Origin: Chelydra serpentina
Taxonomy: Eukaryota > Chordata > Testudines > Chelydridae
Direction: 5' to 3'
DNA length: 64,000 nucleotides
Assembly: GCA_037349315.1 (NCBI GenBank)
Contig: JBAIAC010000042.1
Span: 7,006,001-7,070,000 of the forward strand
The notes beneath the pieces were generated by a model. That model saw only the letters and a program-made list of their open reading frames with translations, searched no databases and had not been told where the DNA came from. The first letter of the stretch is position 1. Every line of letters starts with the position of its first letter. Shown here in pieces: positions 10,705 to 21,889 of the stretch. The position numbers and the translations under genes are program-made.

Positions 10705-11649
10705 TCAACAGAACCTTCTTCTCCCCACCATTCTCCAGAAAGCGCCCTTCACCTCCTTGTTCCTCAGGCTGTAGATGATGGGGTTTAGCATGGGCGTGAT
10801 GACAGTGTAGAACAGAGAGAGAAACTTGTCTCTGTCTGGTGTATAGGAGGAATTGGGCTTCAGATACATAATGCAAGCAGAGCCAAAGAACAATGTCACT
10901 ACCATGAGGTGTGAGGAGCAGGTGGAGAAGGACTTCCTCCTCCCTTCCCCTGAGGGCATCCTCAGGATGGTGGAGATAATGCAGACATAGGACATGAGGA
11001 TCAGCATGAAGGGGAAAGTGACAAAGAACAGAGCCACCATAAAGACAGCCATTTCGTTGCGGGAGGTGTCCCCACAGGCTAGCTTCAGCAGTGGAGGGAT
11101 GTCACAGAAGAAATGATTAATCTCATGGGATCTGCAGAAGGGTAGGGTGAATAGCATGCTGGTCATACCGAAGGACATGAGGAGACCACTGAGCCAGGAT
11201 CCAGCAGCCAGTCCAGTGGACACCTTCCTGTTCATAATCATGGGGTAATGCAGAGGTTTGCATATTGCAGCATAGCGATCGTAGGCCATGGATGCCAGGA
11301 GAAAACACTCTGACCCCCCAAAGAAAAACGTGAAATAGGTTTGCACAGCACAGCCAATGAAAAAGATGGTCTTATCTTCTGAGAGGAGGTTGGCCAACAT
11401 TTTAGGGATGATAACTGATGTGTAACAGATCTCCAGGAAGGACAGGTTCCTGAGGAAGAAATACATGGGGATGTGAAGGGCAGGGTCAGCCAACGTGAGG
11501 AGAATGATGAGGACATTTCCAGTCATGGTGATCAAGTAGGTAGCTAAAAACACAGAGAATAGTAAGTGTTGCAGTCTGGGAAGGTTGAAAAATCCCAGGA
11601 GAATGAATTTGGTCTGTACTGTGTGGTTTCCTCCTGTCATTCCTCCCAT
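10705..11649 (-). CDS. olfactory receptor (class II-type), spacer gene
   Basis: An intact single-exon odorant-binding G-protein-coupled receptor of 314 residues, within the usual OR length. It would sit in the ciliary membrane of olfactory neurons and couple to the olfactory G protein (family knowledge). Visible features are an N-terminal NHT glycosylation site (N8), TM2 HIPMYFFLRNLSFLE, TM3 MAYDRYAAICKPLHYP, SY at the TM5 end, KSFSTCSSHL at the start of TM6 and PMLNPIIYS in TM7. The ATG at 11,649 gives MGGMTGGNHT; the in-frame ATG at 11,640 (MTGGNHT) is equally plausible. It is very similar to the OR at 16,215-17,168 and shares its 3' flank, so the two are tandem duplicates. By recall it resembles the OR6/OR10-type group; subfamily is not resolved. 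No frameshift or stop is seen. Confidence 0.93.
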   Translation of the reverse strand: MGGMTGGNHTVQTKFILLGFFNLPRLQHLLFSVFLATYLITMTGNVLIILLTLADPALHIPMYFFLRNLSFLEICYTSVIIPKMLANLLSEDKTIFFIGCAVQTYFTFFFGGSECFLLASMAYDRYAAICKPLHYPMIMNRKVSTGLAAGSWLSGLLMSFGMTSMLFTLPFCRSHEINHFFCDIPPLLKLACGDTSRNEMAVFMVALFFVTFPFMLILMSYVCIISTILRMPSGEGRRKSFSTCSSHLMVVTLFFGSACIMYLKPNSSYTPDRDKFLSLFYTVITPMLNPIIYSLRNKEVKGAFWRMVGRRRFC

Positions 11650-12201
11650 ACTCCATACTGCAGAGGAAACAACCCCAATAGGGCAAAAGGTTCAAAAATA
11701 CTGATCTGAATTTGGGTTCAAATTTTAAACATTTCATAGTCTGGATCCTTGTTTTTTTATTCAGTTTCTTCCTGACTCTCCTTTACTAATCAGCTCAGAG
11801 TAGAGCGGATGAACTACTTCTCGTGTCTCACTTACAGCACTCCTGCTAATACAACAACAACTGATGTTTGCTTTTTTTGCAACAGTGTTACACTGTTGAC
11901 TCATATTTAGTTTGTGATCCACTATGACTCCAGACCCCCAGATTCATTTACATATGACTCCTTCCTAGGCAGTCATTTCCCATTTTGTATGTGTGTAACA
12001 GTTTGTTCCTTCCTTTTATGAAAATGGAAGGATTTTGTTTTTATTCCAGTTCTGAACACAAACAAATGTATAATCCTTGCAAGTTGTCACATAATGGAAT
12101 TGTGACAAACACAAACACATGCTCACGAGTAACTTTGTGTTTTGCAGATTCATCCAAGAAACAACGTAACAGGGATAAGGTACAGCTACTCTGCAAAAAA
12201 A
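11650..12201. repeat. upstream of spacer OR, with an old CR1 fragment
   Basis: No gene. From about 11,880 to 12,060 the text matches the CR1 3' coding region read on the minus strand. It shares the 'acactgttgactcatatt' word and the following 'ccactatgactcc' with the fresher CR1 at about 32,560-32,610, then runs on as 'cctaggcagtcatttcccattttgtatg'. It is a small, 5'-truncated, diverged remnant. No promoter for the OR can be identified with confidence. Confidence 0.6.
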
Positions 12202-12434
12202 GTGTTCTTAACTCAGGTTAGCTAACCTTTATTAGCGAACCTGGTTTAAAGTAGCAGTGCAGATATGGCAACTTGGCTTTTAACTCGGATTAGCAGTTCA
12301 AATCCAACCCCAGGCTCACTTATAGGCTATAAATCAAACTCCTAACCTGAGTTAAATATCAAGTTGCTGTGTCTTCACTCCTATTTTAGACCAAGTTAGT
12401 GACCATAGTTTAGACCAACCTGAGTTAAGAACAC
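12202..12434. mobile_element. MITE with perfect 18-bp terminal inverted repeats
   Basis: GTGTTCTTAACTCAGGTT (12,202-12,219) is the exact reverse complement of 12,417-12,434. The roughly 200-bp interior also pairs partly with itself around 'gttagctaacc' and 'aacctgagttaa'. There is no coding capacity. The superfamily is unclear. TTAA occurs symmetrically in both ends, so a piggyBac-type element starting at CTCAGG with a TTAA target duplication is one option. It lies only in the spacer. Confidence 0.7.
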
Positions 12435-12454
12435 CCGTAATTTTTCATACCTAG

Positions 12455-12746
12455 GGGTACATCTACACTGGAGCTGGAGGAGCAATTATACCCACTGTAA
12501 ATTTGACAAAGCTCGCATGTTGTAAATAGCATTTTAGCCATAGCTGCACAAGCAGTGAGACGAGCTACCCACCCTGAGACCTACCCCATCTGAAATCCCA
12601 GGTATGTATTCAGGAAGCTAGATCATCCTGCCAACCATGCAGCTGCCACTACATTGATATTTTACATGCACTAGCTTTATCAAAGCTAGAGCGGGTACAT
12701 CTGCCCAAGCTGGAAATTTCTCTTCTTGGTCCAGTATAGACACACC
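12455..12746. mobile_element. MITE with Harbinger-like ends
   Basis: The left end GGGTACATCTACACTGG and the right end CCAGTATAGACACACC are imperfect inverted repeats. They share the GTCTACACT-type core with the ends of the complete Harbinger at 22,116-27,170 and the MITE at 57,024-57,312. The length is about 290 bp and it is non-coding. It is probably a deletion derivative mobilised by a related transposase (inference). Confidence 0.6.
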
Positions 12747-13904
12747 AAAATGGGTTTGCAGGATCAGACCCTTCAAATGTTCCTAGAAGTATGATCACAC
12801 TATTAACAAATGGTAAGAAGGCAATTAACTACCGAACGGTACTTACTGAAATATCAGGTTCTAGGCATATAGAGATCGAATGCTTTCAAATTTCACTGCA
12901 GACCCGAGATTCCAAATCTCTGGAAAGTCTTAATTGACTCCAAAGGGTGTTTGTGTCTGTCTGGCAGGATGAGAGTCATTTATTTATCTGCATTGTATCC
13001 CTTGGGAGACAGTCGCTGAAGCATTTCATATTGTGACTAATAATGGATGGAATAGACAGCTCCATGCTTATTCTGCTTTGGTGCAGTATGTGGGTGTCAT
13101 CTGGTAGCAGAGCATGCATTTTAATTCATTATTAATTGTTACTGATTGTTACAAGATGAACGAGAGCTAAAATTAATTAGTCTTGTCTTTGTGTCTGTGA
13201 ACTGGTAGGGATGAAATAAGAAAAGCCTTTAAAAAACACTGTAAGATGAGGTCAGGTTGGAAACTTGGGGCGGGGTGAGTTTTTTAAAACGTTTCTATGG
13301 AAATGAATCATTTCCCATTGACACCAGATTTAAATCAGTGTAACTCAATTTGGCCATGTTTTTAGCCCCACCCCAGCCCCTTTTCTCCACTCCAGAAGTG
13401 TGAAGGGCCCATTAAACCAGTTTAATCAGCCTGCAGTGTATTCCCCCTGTAAAGGATGAATGCCAGCGACAGGTATAGGGAAAACTAGAGACAGCTGGCT
13501 TGGCCATGAGATTTTTTTTTACCCCCAATGATCCCTGGTTGTTGGAAGGGCTCTTGACACCTTAAGCACATTGGTGAAATTTAGGGAAGCCAAGAGGGTA
13601 CTCTAAATGGAAACAAGGCCTAAATAAGCCTTCAAATTGGCCCAGAGAACAGAGAGCCATAAATGCATCTTACAATATCTTTCAGTGATCTTTCCTTCCT
13701 CCCACCAAGTTACTGGTGCTATGCACGGCACAGCATGGACACAGCAGATAAATGAGGTACTAACTTCAGCAGTTTTAGCCTAATTACAAAACAGTGCAAC
13801 TGAAAAAAGAATCAAGATCATTGCCTTAGATTGAGTTATTGAGTTGATTTACTTTGGGATGAATGAGCATAGGAGCAAAACTTTTGACATTAATTAAGCT
13901 ATTC

Positions 13905-14140
13905 CTGATTTTCACCCAAGTGAGTCCACTGATTCCATTGTAGTTACTCCTGATTTACACTGGGGTGAGTGAGTCCAGAATCAGACTCCTTCATTCCAAT
14001 GGAGTTATTCCTGATTTACAACTAAGTCAGTAAGAGAAGACTCAGGTCCATTTACTGCACTAGAGTTACATCTGATTCACACTGGGATGAGGGGAGGGAA
14101 GTTAGCCCCATTGACCAGCAGAGTTACCTTTGTTTACAAT
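13905..14140. repeat. imperfect tandem repeat, about 65-bp period
   Basis: About four degenerate units contain 'gagttactcctgattta(c)acc...gtgagtcca'. Together with the adjacent SINE they make up the block of about 510 bp missing from the left arm. No coding potential. Confidence 0.55.
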
Positions 14141-14222
14141 GCAGATTTTGCTGGGGCCAGATCCTCAGCCCCACTCTGAGGAATGCATGAAGAACACTGC
14201 CTCGCCTATTATGGCTTAAAAT

Positions 14223-14392
14223 ATCAAAGATGGAAGGGACCTTAGGAGGTCATCTAGTCCAACCCCCTGCTCAAAACAGGACCAATCCCCAATTTTTGGC
14301 CCAGATCCCTAAATGGCCCCCTCAAGGACTGAACTCACAACCCTGGGTTTAGCAGGCCAATGCTCAAACCACTGAGCTATCCCTCCCGGGAA
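14223..14392 (-). mobile_element. tRNA-headed SINE with CR1-like tail
   Basis: Read on the minus strand it has a tRNA-like head with A-box (GGGATAGCTCAGTGG) and B-box (GAGTTCAGTCC). A body and a tail follow, the tail reading 'aggtcatctagtccaaccccctgctcaaa' on the plus strand. That tail is the same sequence as the 3' end of the CR1 copies at 31,960 and 63,410. A tRNA-derived SINE sharing its 3' end with CR1 is characteristic of turtles. It would be transcribed by RNA polymerase III and mobilised by CR1 (family knowledge). Confidence 0.85.
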
Positions 14393-16214
14393 AGGGCTCC
14401 TTGCAGCCCAGGAAAGGATTCCAAAGCAGTCAGTGTGTAGGGATGTTGAGATATTGGAGTTTTGGTTCAGGTCTAGGCCAACCTACCAAAGGCCAGGACT
14501 ACTTAGATAGGAAGCCAGAATAATAAACTTCTTGCAGTATTGGGACCTTTGTAGGCAGCTGTGGAAGAAATTTTCTCTTTGCTCAGAAGCAAATTGTTAC
14601 CTCTTCCTTCTTTCACAGTGTGGTCCTCCTGATGTATAAGAATTGGTTCTATAGAATTGTTTCGGAAAGGGAAATTATGGGAGATACTTACTTCTCCTGA
14701 GTCTCTGCCTTTGCTTGTACTTTATTTTGGGTAGAAGGTAAACACATAATGTAAAGACATATAAACCTGGACTAGTTTAAATTTTCCATCATATGTCATG
14801 TATAACCTTAACTCTACCACCTTGTGTGATAGAGTGTGATCGCCTCTGTGATAAGGAATATGTAGCTGACTTCTTAGGCAAGGCACTACGCGCAATTTTA
14901 ACTCTGCACTCATTTTGCTACAGTGATAAGTAGAGAAGAGACAGAGATCAGGGTAATGGATATAAAATGGAATATTAGGTGTGGCTGTTGGACACGTACA
15001 GATCCTGTGGTTCTCTAAGGCTCTCTAGGTCCCACACCGACTCTCAAAACCTCTGCAGCCAAATTTCACCCCACAGGATCTCCTTGAATCTTGGAATGGA
15101 GTAAATATTAATTGGAAAGAGAGACCTTTGGTCCTGTACATAATGCTGCATCTCCAGAATTAATGCATTCCGTCTTTTTTTCTCCACAACTTAATTTCTA
15201 ATGTGGTTGCATCACTATCCACCTTTCAGATCAAAATCTGTGGTGTAACACTAGATTTACTCTGCTTTCGCTCATTGACATCAGTGGCCTTACTCCAGAA
15301 TTATACAAGTCTACATGAGCTCAAAAGATGGACCAGAAAGAAAGTGTGGTTCAATGGTTATGGTGTTAGCCTGGGACTCAGGAAACAGGCATTCAACTCC
15401 CTGTTCTGCCACAGATTTCTTGTGTGACCATGGGCATATAACATAGGTCCAGTTTTTGAAAGTCATTTAGGTATTAAAATCAATGGGATTTAGGTGGCCG
15501 GGGCTATTGAAAATCCCACTAGGCACCTAAATAACTTTAAAAATCTTGACCCTTCCATATAAATTGTAAAAGGACATCAGGCCCATATTTTAAAAAGTAT
15601 TTTGGCATTGCTGTGCTCAGAATTGCACCACCTAATGGATTTAGGTGCCTAAGTCTCAATTTCAAAAGGGATTTAGGCACATAGGAGATAAAAATCTCAT
15701 TTATAGTCAGAGCGATTTAGGCTCCTAAGAGTCTTACTCCCTTTTTAAAATGAGACAGGCTCCTAAATCAGTTAGGCCGACCACAGCATCGTCTAATACT
15801 TTTAACAATCTTAGGGATAGATTTTCAAAGGTATTTATTTAGGCACCTAAAGATACAGATATATGCCTACTGGGATTTACAAATGTAGCTAGGTCAATGG
15901 GAGTTAGGTGCCTAAACTTTTTAAGCATTTCTGAAAATCCCATTAGGTTCCTATCTGCATACTGAGGCACCTAAACACCTTTTCAAATCTGGCCATTGTG
16001 CCTCATTGCTCCATCCTTAAAACTGAAATTATAGCATTTTCCTGGAGCACAGAGGCACTATGAGGTTAAATCCATTAAAGATTGTGAGGCGATCAGCTAC
16101 CATGGAAACGGGTCCAGATAAGGGCCTAATGTAGCTATATAGCCCTTAATCTGTTTCACTGTCAACGTAAAAGAATTGAGATGGAGACATTTACAGTTAA
16201 TCATATTCCTTTAT
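14393..16214. other. right-arm intergenic sequence, no gene
   Basis: Mirror of about 7,855-9,710. It includes a MIR/CORE-SINE-like block (15,336-15,436, 'gggactcagg...ctctgcc' type wording) whose left-arm twin holds the Penelope-like insertion, and the 'aggtgcctaa' repeat (about 15,460-15,950). From 15,961 the sequence is the OR 3' flank, directly repeated at 10,451. Frames at 14,722-14,913 and 15,203-15,427 are not conserved in the mirror. Confidence 0.45.
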
Positions 16215-17168
16215 TCAACAGAGCCTTTTTCTCCCCACCATTCTCCAGAAGGCACCCTTTACCTCCTTGTTCCTCAGGCTGTAGATGATGGGGTTTAGCA
16301 TGGGTGTGATGACAGTGTAGAACAGAGAGAGAAACTTGTCTCTGTCTGGTGTGTAGGAGGAATTGGGCTTCAGATACATAATGCAAGCAGAGCCAAAGAA
16401 CAATGTCACTACCATGAGGTGTGAGGAGCAGGTGGAGAAGGACTTCCTCCTGCCCTCCCCCGAGGGCATCCTCAGGATGGTGGAGATGATGCAGACGTAG
16501 GACACGAGGATCAGCATGAAGGGGAAGGTGACAAAGAACAGAGCCACGATAAAGACAGCCATTTCGTTGCGGGAGGTGTCCCCACAGGCCAGCTTCAGCA
16601 GTGGAGGGATGTCACAGAAGAAATTATTAATCTCATGGGATCTGCAGAAGGGTAGGGTGAATACCATGCTTGTGTGACCAAAGGACATGAGGAGACCACT
16701 GAGCCACGATCCAGCAGCCAGTCCAGTGGATACCTTTCTGCTCATAACCATGGGGTAATGCAGAGGTTTGCATATTGCGGCATAGCGATCGTAGGCCATG
16801 GATACCAGGAGAAAACACTCTGACCCCCCAAGGAAAAACGTGAAATAGGTTTGCACAGCACAGCCAATGAAAGAGATGGTTTTATCCCCAGAGAGCAGAT
16901 TCCAAAGCATCTTGGGTACATTGACTGATGTGTAGCACATCTCCAGGAAGGACAAGTTCCTGAGGAAGAAGTACATAGGGGTATGAAGGGCTGGGTCAGC
17001 CAATGTGAGGACAATGATTAAAAGGTTTCCAGCCAAAGTGACTATGTAGGTGACCAGAAACACTGAAAAAAATAAATGCTGCAAGCTGGGAATGTCAGAA
17101 AAGCCCTGGAGAAAGAATCCAGTGATTGTCGTGCTGTTTATTCCCACTGTTTCTTGGCTATTTTTCAT
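16215..17168 (-). CDS. olfactory receptor (class II-type), right-arm gene
   Basis: An intact OR of 317 residues from ATG at 17,168 (MKNSQETVG). The frame is open upstream to 17,201, but only via a GTG, and a polypyrimidine-AG splice-acceptor context (mirrored at 7,334-7,347) ends just before this ATG. Seen by position: NST glycosylation site at N11, HTPMYFFL 62-69, MAYDRY 124-129, conserved loop cysteines near 103 and 185, SY 223-224, KSFSTCSSH 242-250 and PMLNPIIYS 289-297. The role is odorant detection through a G protein at the olfactory cilium (family knowledge). It is the tandem sister of 10,705-11,649 and the intact mirror of the truncated copy at 7,348-7,863. Subfamily is uncertain (OR6/OR10-like by recall). 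Confidence 0.94.
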   Translation of the reverse strand: MKNSQETVGINSTTITGFFLQGFSDIPSLQHLFFSVFLVTYIVTLAGNLLIIVLTLADPALHTPMYFFLRNLSFLEMCYTSVNVPKMLWNLLSGDKTISFIGCAVQTYFTFFLGGSECFLLVSMAYDRYAAICKPLHYPMVMSRKVSTGLAAGSWLSGLLMSFGHTSMVFTLPFCRSHEINNFFCDIPPLLKLACGDTSRNEMAVFIVALFFVTFPFMLILVSYVCIISTILRMPSGEGRRKSFSTCSSHLMVVTLFFGSACIMYLKPNSSYTPDRDKFLSLFYTVITPMLNPIIYSLRNKEVKGAFWRMVGRKRLC

Positions 17169-17912
17169 CCTGAAGAAAGAAAGGAAACAATAGGTTGTCA
17201 CAAAATACTTTCCCCTCCTACACCATCATCCACTGTCGTACAATTTCTCCAGATAATCTGAGTCTTCCTGTGAATTTTAGGAAGCTAAGAATTTTGTCTT
17301 TCTACAATTTGCTGCAACCTGTGTCTCTAATTCACTAATGCTTAGAGCTGTCCTGTGCAACACTTCTTAGAACCCAAATGAATAGCTCATAAAGTTTGAA
17401 TTACTGGGTACTCTGTGCTGGATCTTAGAGCAGTTCAGTGATGTATGTTTTATGTGACTTTTACCCATGGATCCTTTTCCACCCAGTTTTGTGACTAAAA
17501 TGTGTCATGACATCCAGCAAATTTTCAAACAAGGTCACTTTGGGGGAGAGTGGGGATATATCGCATGAATCCCTTAACCGAATAACTCACATTTTACAAC
17601 ACCATTTCTTACCTAGTCCGTCCAATTTTCAAGTGGGCCTGCCTATGCATGTGGACTTTGAACACTTTGAAAACTCACCTTTTAAATAGACAGCTCTATG
17701 TAGTGTTAACTTTGGCGCAGTCCCATAAGGCAAAAAGAATAAAAGTGACCAGTGATTTTGCCTGATTCTTCACTCTGTCACAAGCTAGATGCAAATATCA
17801 TTGATTTGGGTTTGTTTCACCACTGAGTGTTTATAGCATTATGCCCATGTAGGTCCAATGGGCCAGAATCATCTGGTGTAAATCAGTAAATGGAGCTATG
17901 TGCATTTAAACC
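17169..17912. other. 5' flank of the right-arm OR, no gene
   Basis: Mirror of 6,603-7,347. Small frames (17,076-17,261, 17,507-17,689) overlap OR antisense or lack motifs. A non-coding first exon and promoter for the OR are expected upstream but cannot be located by eye. Confidence 0.4.
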
Positions 17913-18715
17913 TGTCAAGATTCCCTCCCCACTCTGAACTCTAGGGTACAGATGTGGGGACCCGCATGAAAGACCCCCTAAGCTTATTTTACCAGTTTAG
18001 ATTAAAAACTCTCCAAGGTACAAAATCTCCCCTGTACCCTGAGAAAAGATTCTCGCTGCCACCATCAAGTGATAGAAACAGGAACCAGGGAAAAGGACCA
18101 CTTGGAGTTCCCCTTCCCCCCCTGATATTCCCTCAAGCCCATATACCCCTTTTACTGAGGAGGCTTGAGAATAATCTCCTAACCTATTGGTTACACAGTG
18201 ATCAAAAACCCAACCCCTGGGTCTTAGACCAATGGAAAGCAGTCAGGTTCTTAAAAGAAGGATTTTATTAAAACAAGAAAGGTAAAAATCATCTCTGTAA
18301 AATCAGGATGGTATATATTGTACAGGGTACTCAATTTCCAACTCCGAGGGATCCCACTCTGGGCAAAACCTTCAAGTTACAGAAAAATGCAACAAAAACA
18401 GGAATACACATTCCCTGCACCACAGCAAATTTCCCAAGCTAAAAACAACAGAAAAACCTAACACATTTTGTCTAAATCACTTACTAACTGTATAGGAGTT
18501 GGATGGTTGCTTGCTTGATCTGTCTCTTACCGAGAGATCCCACAGACAGACAAAAGCCTTTTCGCCCCCTCAGATTTGAAAGTATCTTGTCCCCTTATTG
18601 GTCCTGATGGTCAGGTGTTAGTGCAGCTACCTGAATTTCTTAACCCTTTACCGGTAAGAGAATGTCATAGTACTGTATCAGAGCTTCTTAAGCCCTTCCC
18701 TTTATATTTATGACA
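17913..18715 (-). mobile_element. solo LTR (right-arm copy)
   Basis: An 803-bp mirror of 5,800-6,602, read TGTCATAAAT...CTTGACA on the minus strand. It has the same flanking GGTGT/GGTTT near-duplicate, so one insertion was duplicated along with its flanks. The minus-strand AATAAA signal is retained. Confidence 0.85.
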
Positions 18716-19927
18716 ACACCAGATAAGGATCTGGCCCTTGAAATTCAAAGGGTCTACAATGGTCCTAAAACTGGTAAAGTGAAGTACAAGTAATCCAGAC
18801 CTACAGGATGACTGAAAATCAAGCTAAGTTGTCCAAGTTGGTCATCCAAATGTGGAGGCACTCAATATCTGTGGTAATTTGGGTTAGGGCTCATAAAGCA
18901 CGGACTACAAAATGCATAGTACCTGATATATAGTTAGTAAAAGGAAATTACCACTGACATGAATAGAGAAGGATGTGAGTCAAACCCTGGATTGCAAAAA
19001 GCTCAACATATGATGTGTTTGAAATGAGTCCTCACTCATACTGTCCCAATCTACACTTGAGATCCTACCACCCCCATATTTGAGATGTCTGAAATTCAAA
19101 TCCAACTTAAAGATCAAAATTTTGCATCTGCCCTCTATCTTCAAATGACTGAAAAAGCAGCAATTTTATTATGGGAAAATGACCTTCCAATATGGACATT
19201 CTAATTATTTATATATCCTTATTATAAGGAACAACAATATGCTTGGTCCTGTGCGCAACTAAATTACCAAAATATGAATCACTGGAAGAACAACTCAAAA
19301 ACAGCAATAAGTCAGATGCCTACAGATCCCTGCATGGAATGATCACATTTTCGGACTCCTTACCTCAGTGACTTGCAACGCTAAGGCAGACTTCTCACCA
19401 AATAAGAATTGGGGATCACAAACTAGAAGTTGAAACTGGGAGGCACAAAAATGTTTAAACCCAGAGAGTGTGTGTGTGTATGGGTGGAGATTTGGATTGA
19501 CTCAAAACAAAAACATTCCATTTTTTTCAGTGAAATGAAAAAGTCAAAAGCTTTCATTTTAGGTCAAACAAAACTTTTAGTTTCACCCAAAATGAAACAT
19601 TTCATTTCATTTCTTTACTGTTTTAAAAACACAAAATGGAAGTAAAATTTGAAATTAAAAGTAATTCCAAATTGAAAAATCAAAATTGACATTTTCATGT
19701 CGAAAATGTCAAAACAAAATGTTTTCAATTTTTCAGTATTCTTTTTTTCAGCTACAGCCATTTGCTGAATTGACCGTGAATTCCTGAACTGTTTTGCTTG
19801 ACCAGAATACACAGTTTTTAGTGGAAAGAAGTCTTAGCCGAAAAAAATTCACCCAGCTCTGGCAGCGATTATGCAGCCAATGTGACAGAGAAGAGAATGT
19901 GATGGACAGACACTTTCATCTCCAATG
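18716..19927. other. right-arm intergenic sequence, no gene
   Basis: Mirror of about 4,563-5,799. It contains the A/T-rich repeat (19,510-19,850). Nothing else is recognised. Confidence 0.4.
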
Positions 19928-20208
19928 CAGGGCCAGCGCTACCATTAGGCGACCCTAGGCGGTTGCCTAGGGGGCAAGGATTTGAGGGGTGCATTTCAGG
20001 TCCCTCGGCGGCCGCAGCAGGAGAGGCTGCCACCGAAATGCCGCCGAGATCCCCGGCAGCCAAAGAAGCGGCCACCAACGTGACGCCGAGTATCCCGGCA
20101 GCACTTCGGCAACAGCTTCTTCGGCCGCTGGGGACCTCGGCGGCATTTCAGCGGCAGCCTCTCCCGCTGCCGCCGCCTAGGACAGCAAAAAAGCTTACGC
20201 TGCCCCTG
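19928..20208. mobile_element. hAT MITE (right-arm copy)
   Basis: A 281-bp element, CAGGGCCAGCG...CGCTGCCCCTG, with a perfect 8-bp target duplication CTCCAATG (19,920-19,927 and 20,209-20,216). The left-arm copy has one change in this duplication. The G/C-rich interior is non-coding. A 164-residue plus-strand frame (19,963-20,457) runs out of it into lysine-rich flank. I do not recognise that frame and do not call it a gene. Confidence 0.9.
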
Positions 20209-21889
20209 CTCCAATGTACCAAATATGAGAAAGAGCAAGAGATTCTGCAAACTATCAAGAACCATAAAAGACATCCTATCAAAAACAAGGTGGAAAAAAG
20301 TGTTCCCAAACTCTGGGAGAAAGACAGAGACAACATGCCACCTACCCAACGAGTAGTGGATCCAGAGCAGAAGATTATGAGAAAGGGACACAGCAGATCA
20401 TACTCCAAATCAAAGCTAATATCAAGATTTTTTTCCCCCTGTGGAAAATTTAGATAAATACGAAGACACTTTGATTCCAGAACAAGACATTCACACTGGG
20501 AGTTAATCAGGAAAATCTATTCCAGAATAACACTCTCCATACACAACTGTGTATATCTTTACGGGAGTGTGTGCATGAATAATCCCACTGCAAGCTTCTT
20601 GTGGCAGTAAGCACTGACCTCTGAAGTAAGGGATCACAGGGCTTGACGCTTAAATGCTCCTAGAAGTAAGTGGCATTGAAAAGTTCAAAAAAGACCATGA
20701 ACTTAAAATTGGAGAGTTCTGGACTTACTGAAATTCGGGAGCGTTTCTTTCCAGTCCTCACCTACTAGCTGCACCAAGGACCACTTCCTGATGCACATCT
20801 GGAACAGAGGGTGGAGATTTCTTCACGCACTGCAAAGGATGCATTGTTTCACCAGGCAGAATGGCAGTTTTTATTAATTATCTCCACTGTCCCCTTTGGG
20901 AGCTGATCTCCTGACCATTTCATAGTCTGAATCACTCCATGATGATGATAATGATTTGTGATGCAGTTGCACCTAAGAGCTCCAATCATGGACCAAAGCC
21001 CCGCATTGTGCTAGGCATTGTATAAACACGCAACAAAAAGACAGTCACATCCCCAAAAACCTTCTGCTTTGTTCTGCTTTGATTCAGTATGTAAGGGAAC
21101 TCTCACACCAGAGCATGCATATATTGCTATATATTATTAATTCAAATTGTTAATTCAAATTGTTTTTTAATCATTAACTATTACTGATTGCCACAAAAGG
21201 AATTAGATCATCACTCAGTTTTCTGGGAAGTGCTAGCAATGATATAAAAACAGACCCAAAACCCCACTGCTGGTCAATTTGGAGATTTGAAGATAAGTTT
21301 GTTTGACTTTTCATGGGCCTTATTTAACATACTGTAGAACAGTAAATTGGCTCCTTTGCTCCTGATTTACATGAGAATGAAGATGAAAGAATTAGTGTCC
21401 CATTGTGCTAGGCGCTGTACAGACACACTGGAAGAGATACTTGGGGTTGTAAAAGGCGTAAAATCTAAAGATGCAAGACAGACAAAGGTGAGGCGGGGAG
21501 GGGGGAGGTGGAGAAACAGAGGCCCAGAGAGGAGAAATGACGGATTCCAAGGTCAGCCAGCAGGTGAGTGGTTGAGCTAAGAATAGAACCATATGTTCTA
21601 CCTACGAGACACGCTGCATCTACCTAACTAGCCATCGGGAAAACACTGATAGGCAGCATGGTCTACGGGTTGGCCACTGGAGTCAAGACATTTGGGGCCT
21701 CGGTTCTGTTCAAACCTCCATTGCTGTATCCCTGCTATGCCACTACATACAATGGTTTGCCCCTCATATATCTACACCCAGATCTGCCTGTGAGAGTTAT
21801 GTAATGTTGGCAGCAACGCCAATAGTCTCCCTTTGCTCGCATTTAGAGTGTAAATGCAGCTGCATTCTAGCCACAGGAGCACTGGGGTC
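20209..21889. other. right-arm intergenic sequence, no gene
   Basis: Mirror of about 2,700-4,281. About 105 bp near 20,664-20,770 has no left-arm counterpart, with 'cta' at both junctions, so either a small deletion or an insertion. The block at 21,347-21,600 resembles an old CORE/MIR-type SINE. Confidence 0.4.

Larger units (their letters stand above)
10440..13165. other. spacer between the palindrome arms
   Basis: This is the unduplicated centre of the inverted repeat, holding one OR gene plus repeats. Its left part (from about 10,451) is a direct, same-strand copy of about 15,961-17,168, the second OR with its 3' flank. Its right end (about 12,950-13,160) faintly resembles 20,870-21,200, sharing 'cagtatgt', 'agagcatgcat' and 'ttactgatt' landmarks in order. 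The spacer may therefore be a diverged tandem paralogue of the OR unit, reduced by deletions. The deep similarity is inference from scattered words. Confidence 0.6.
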
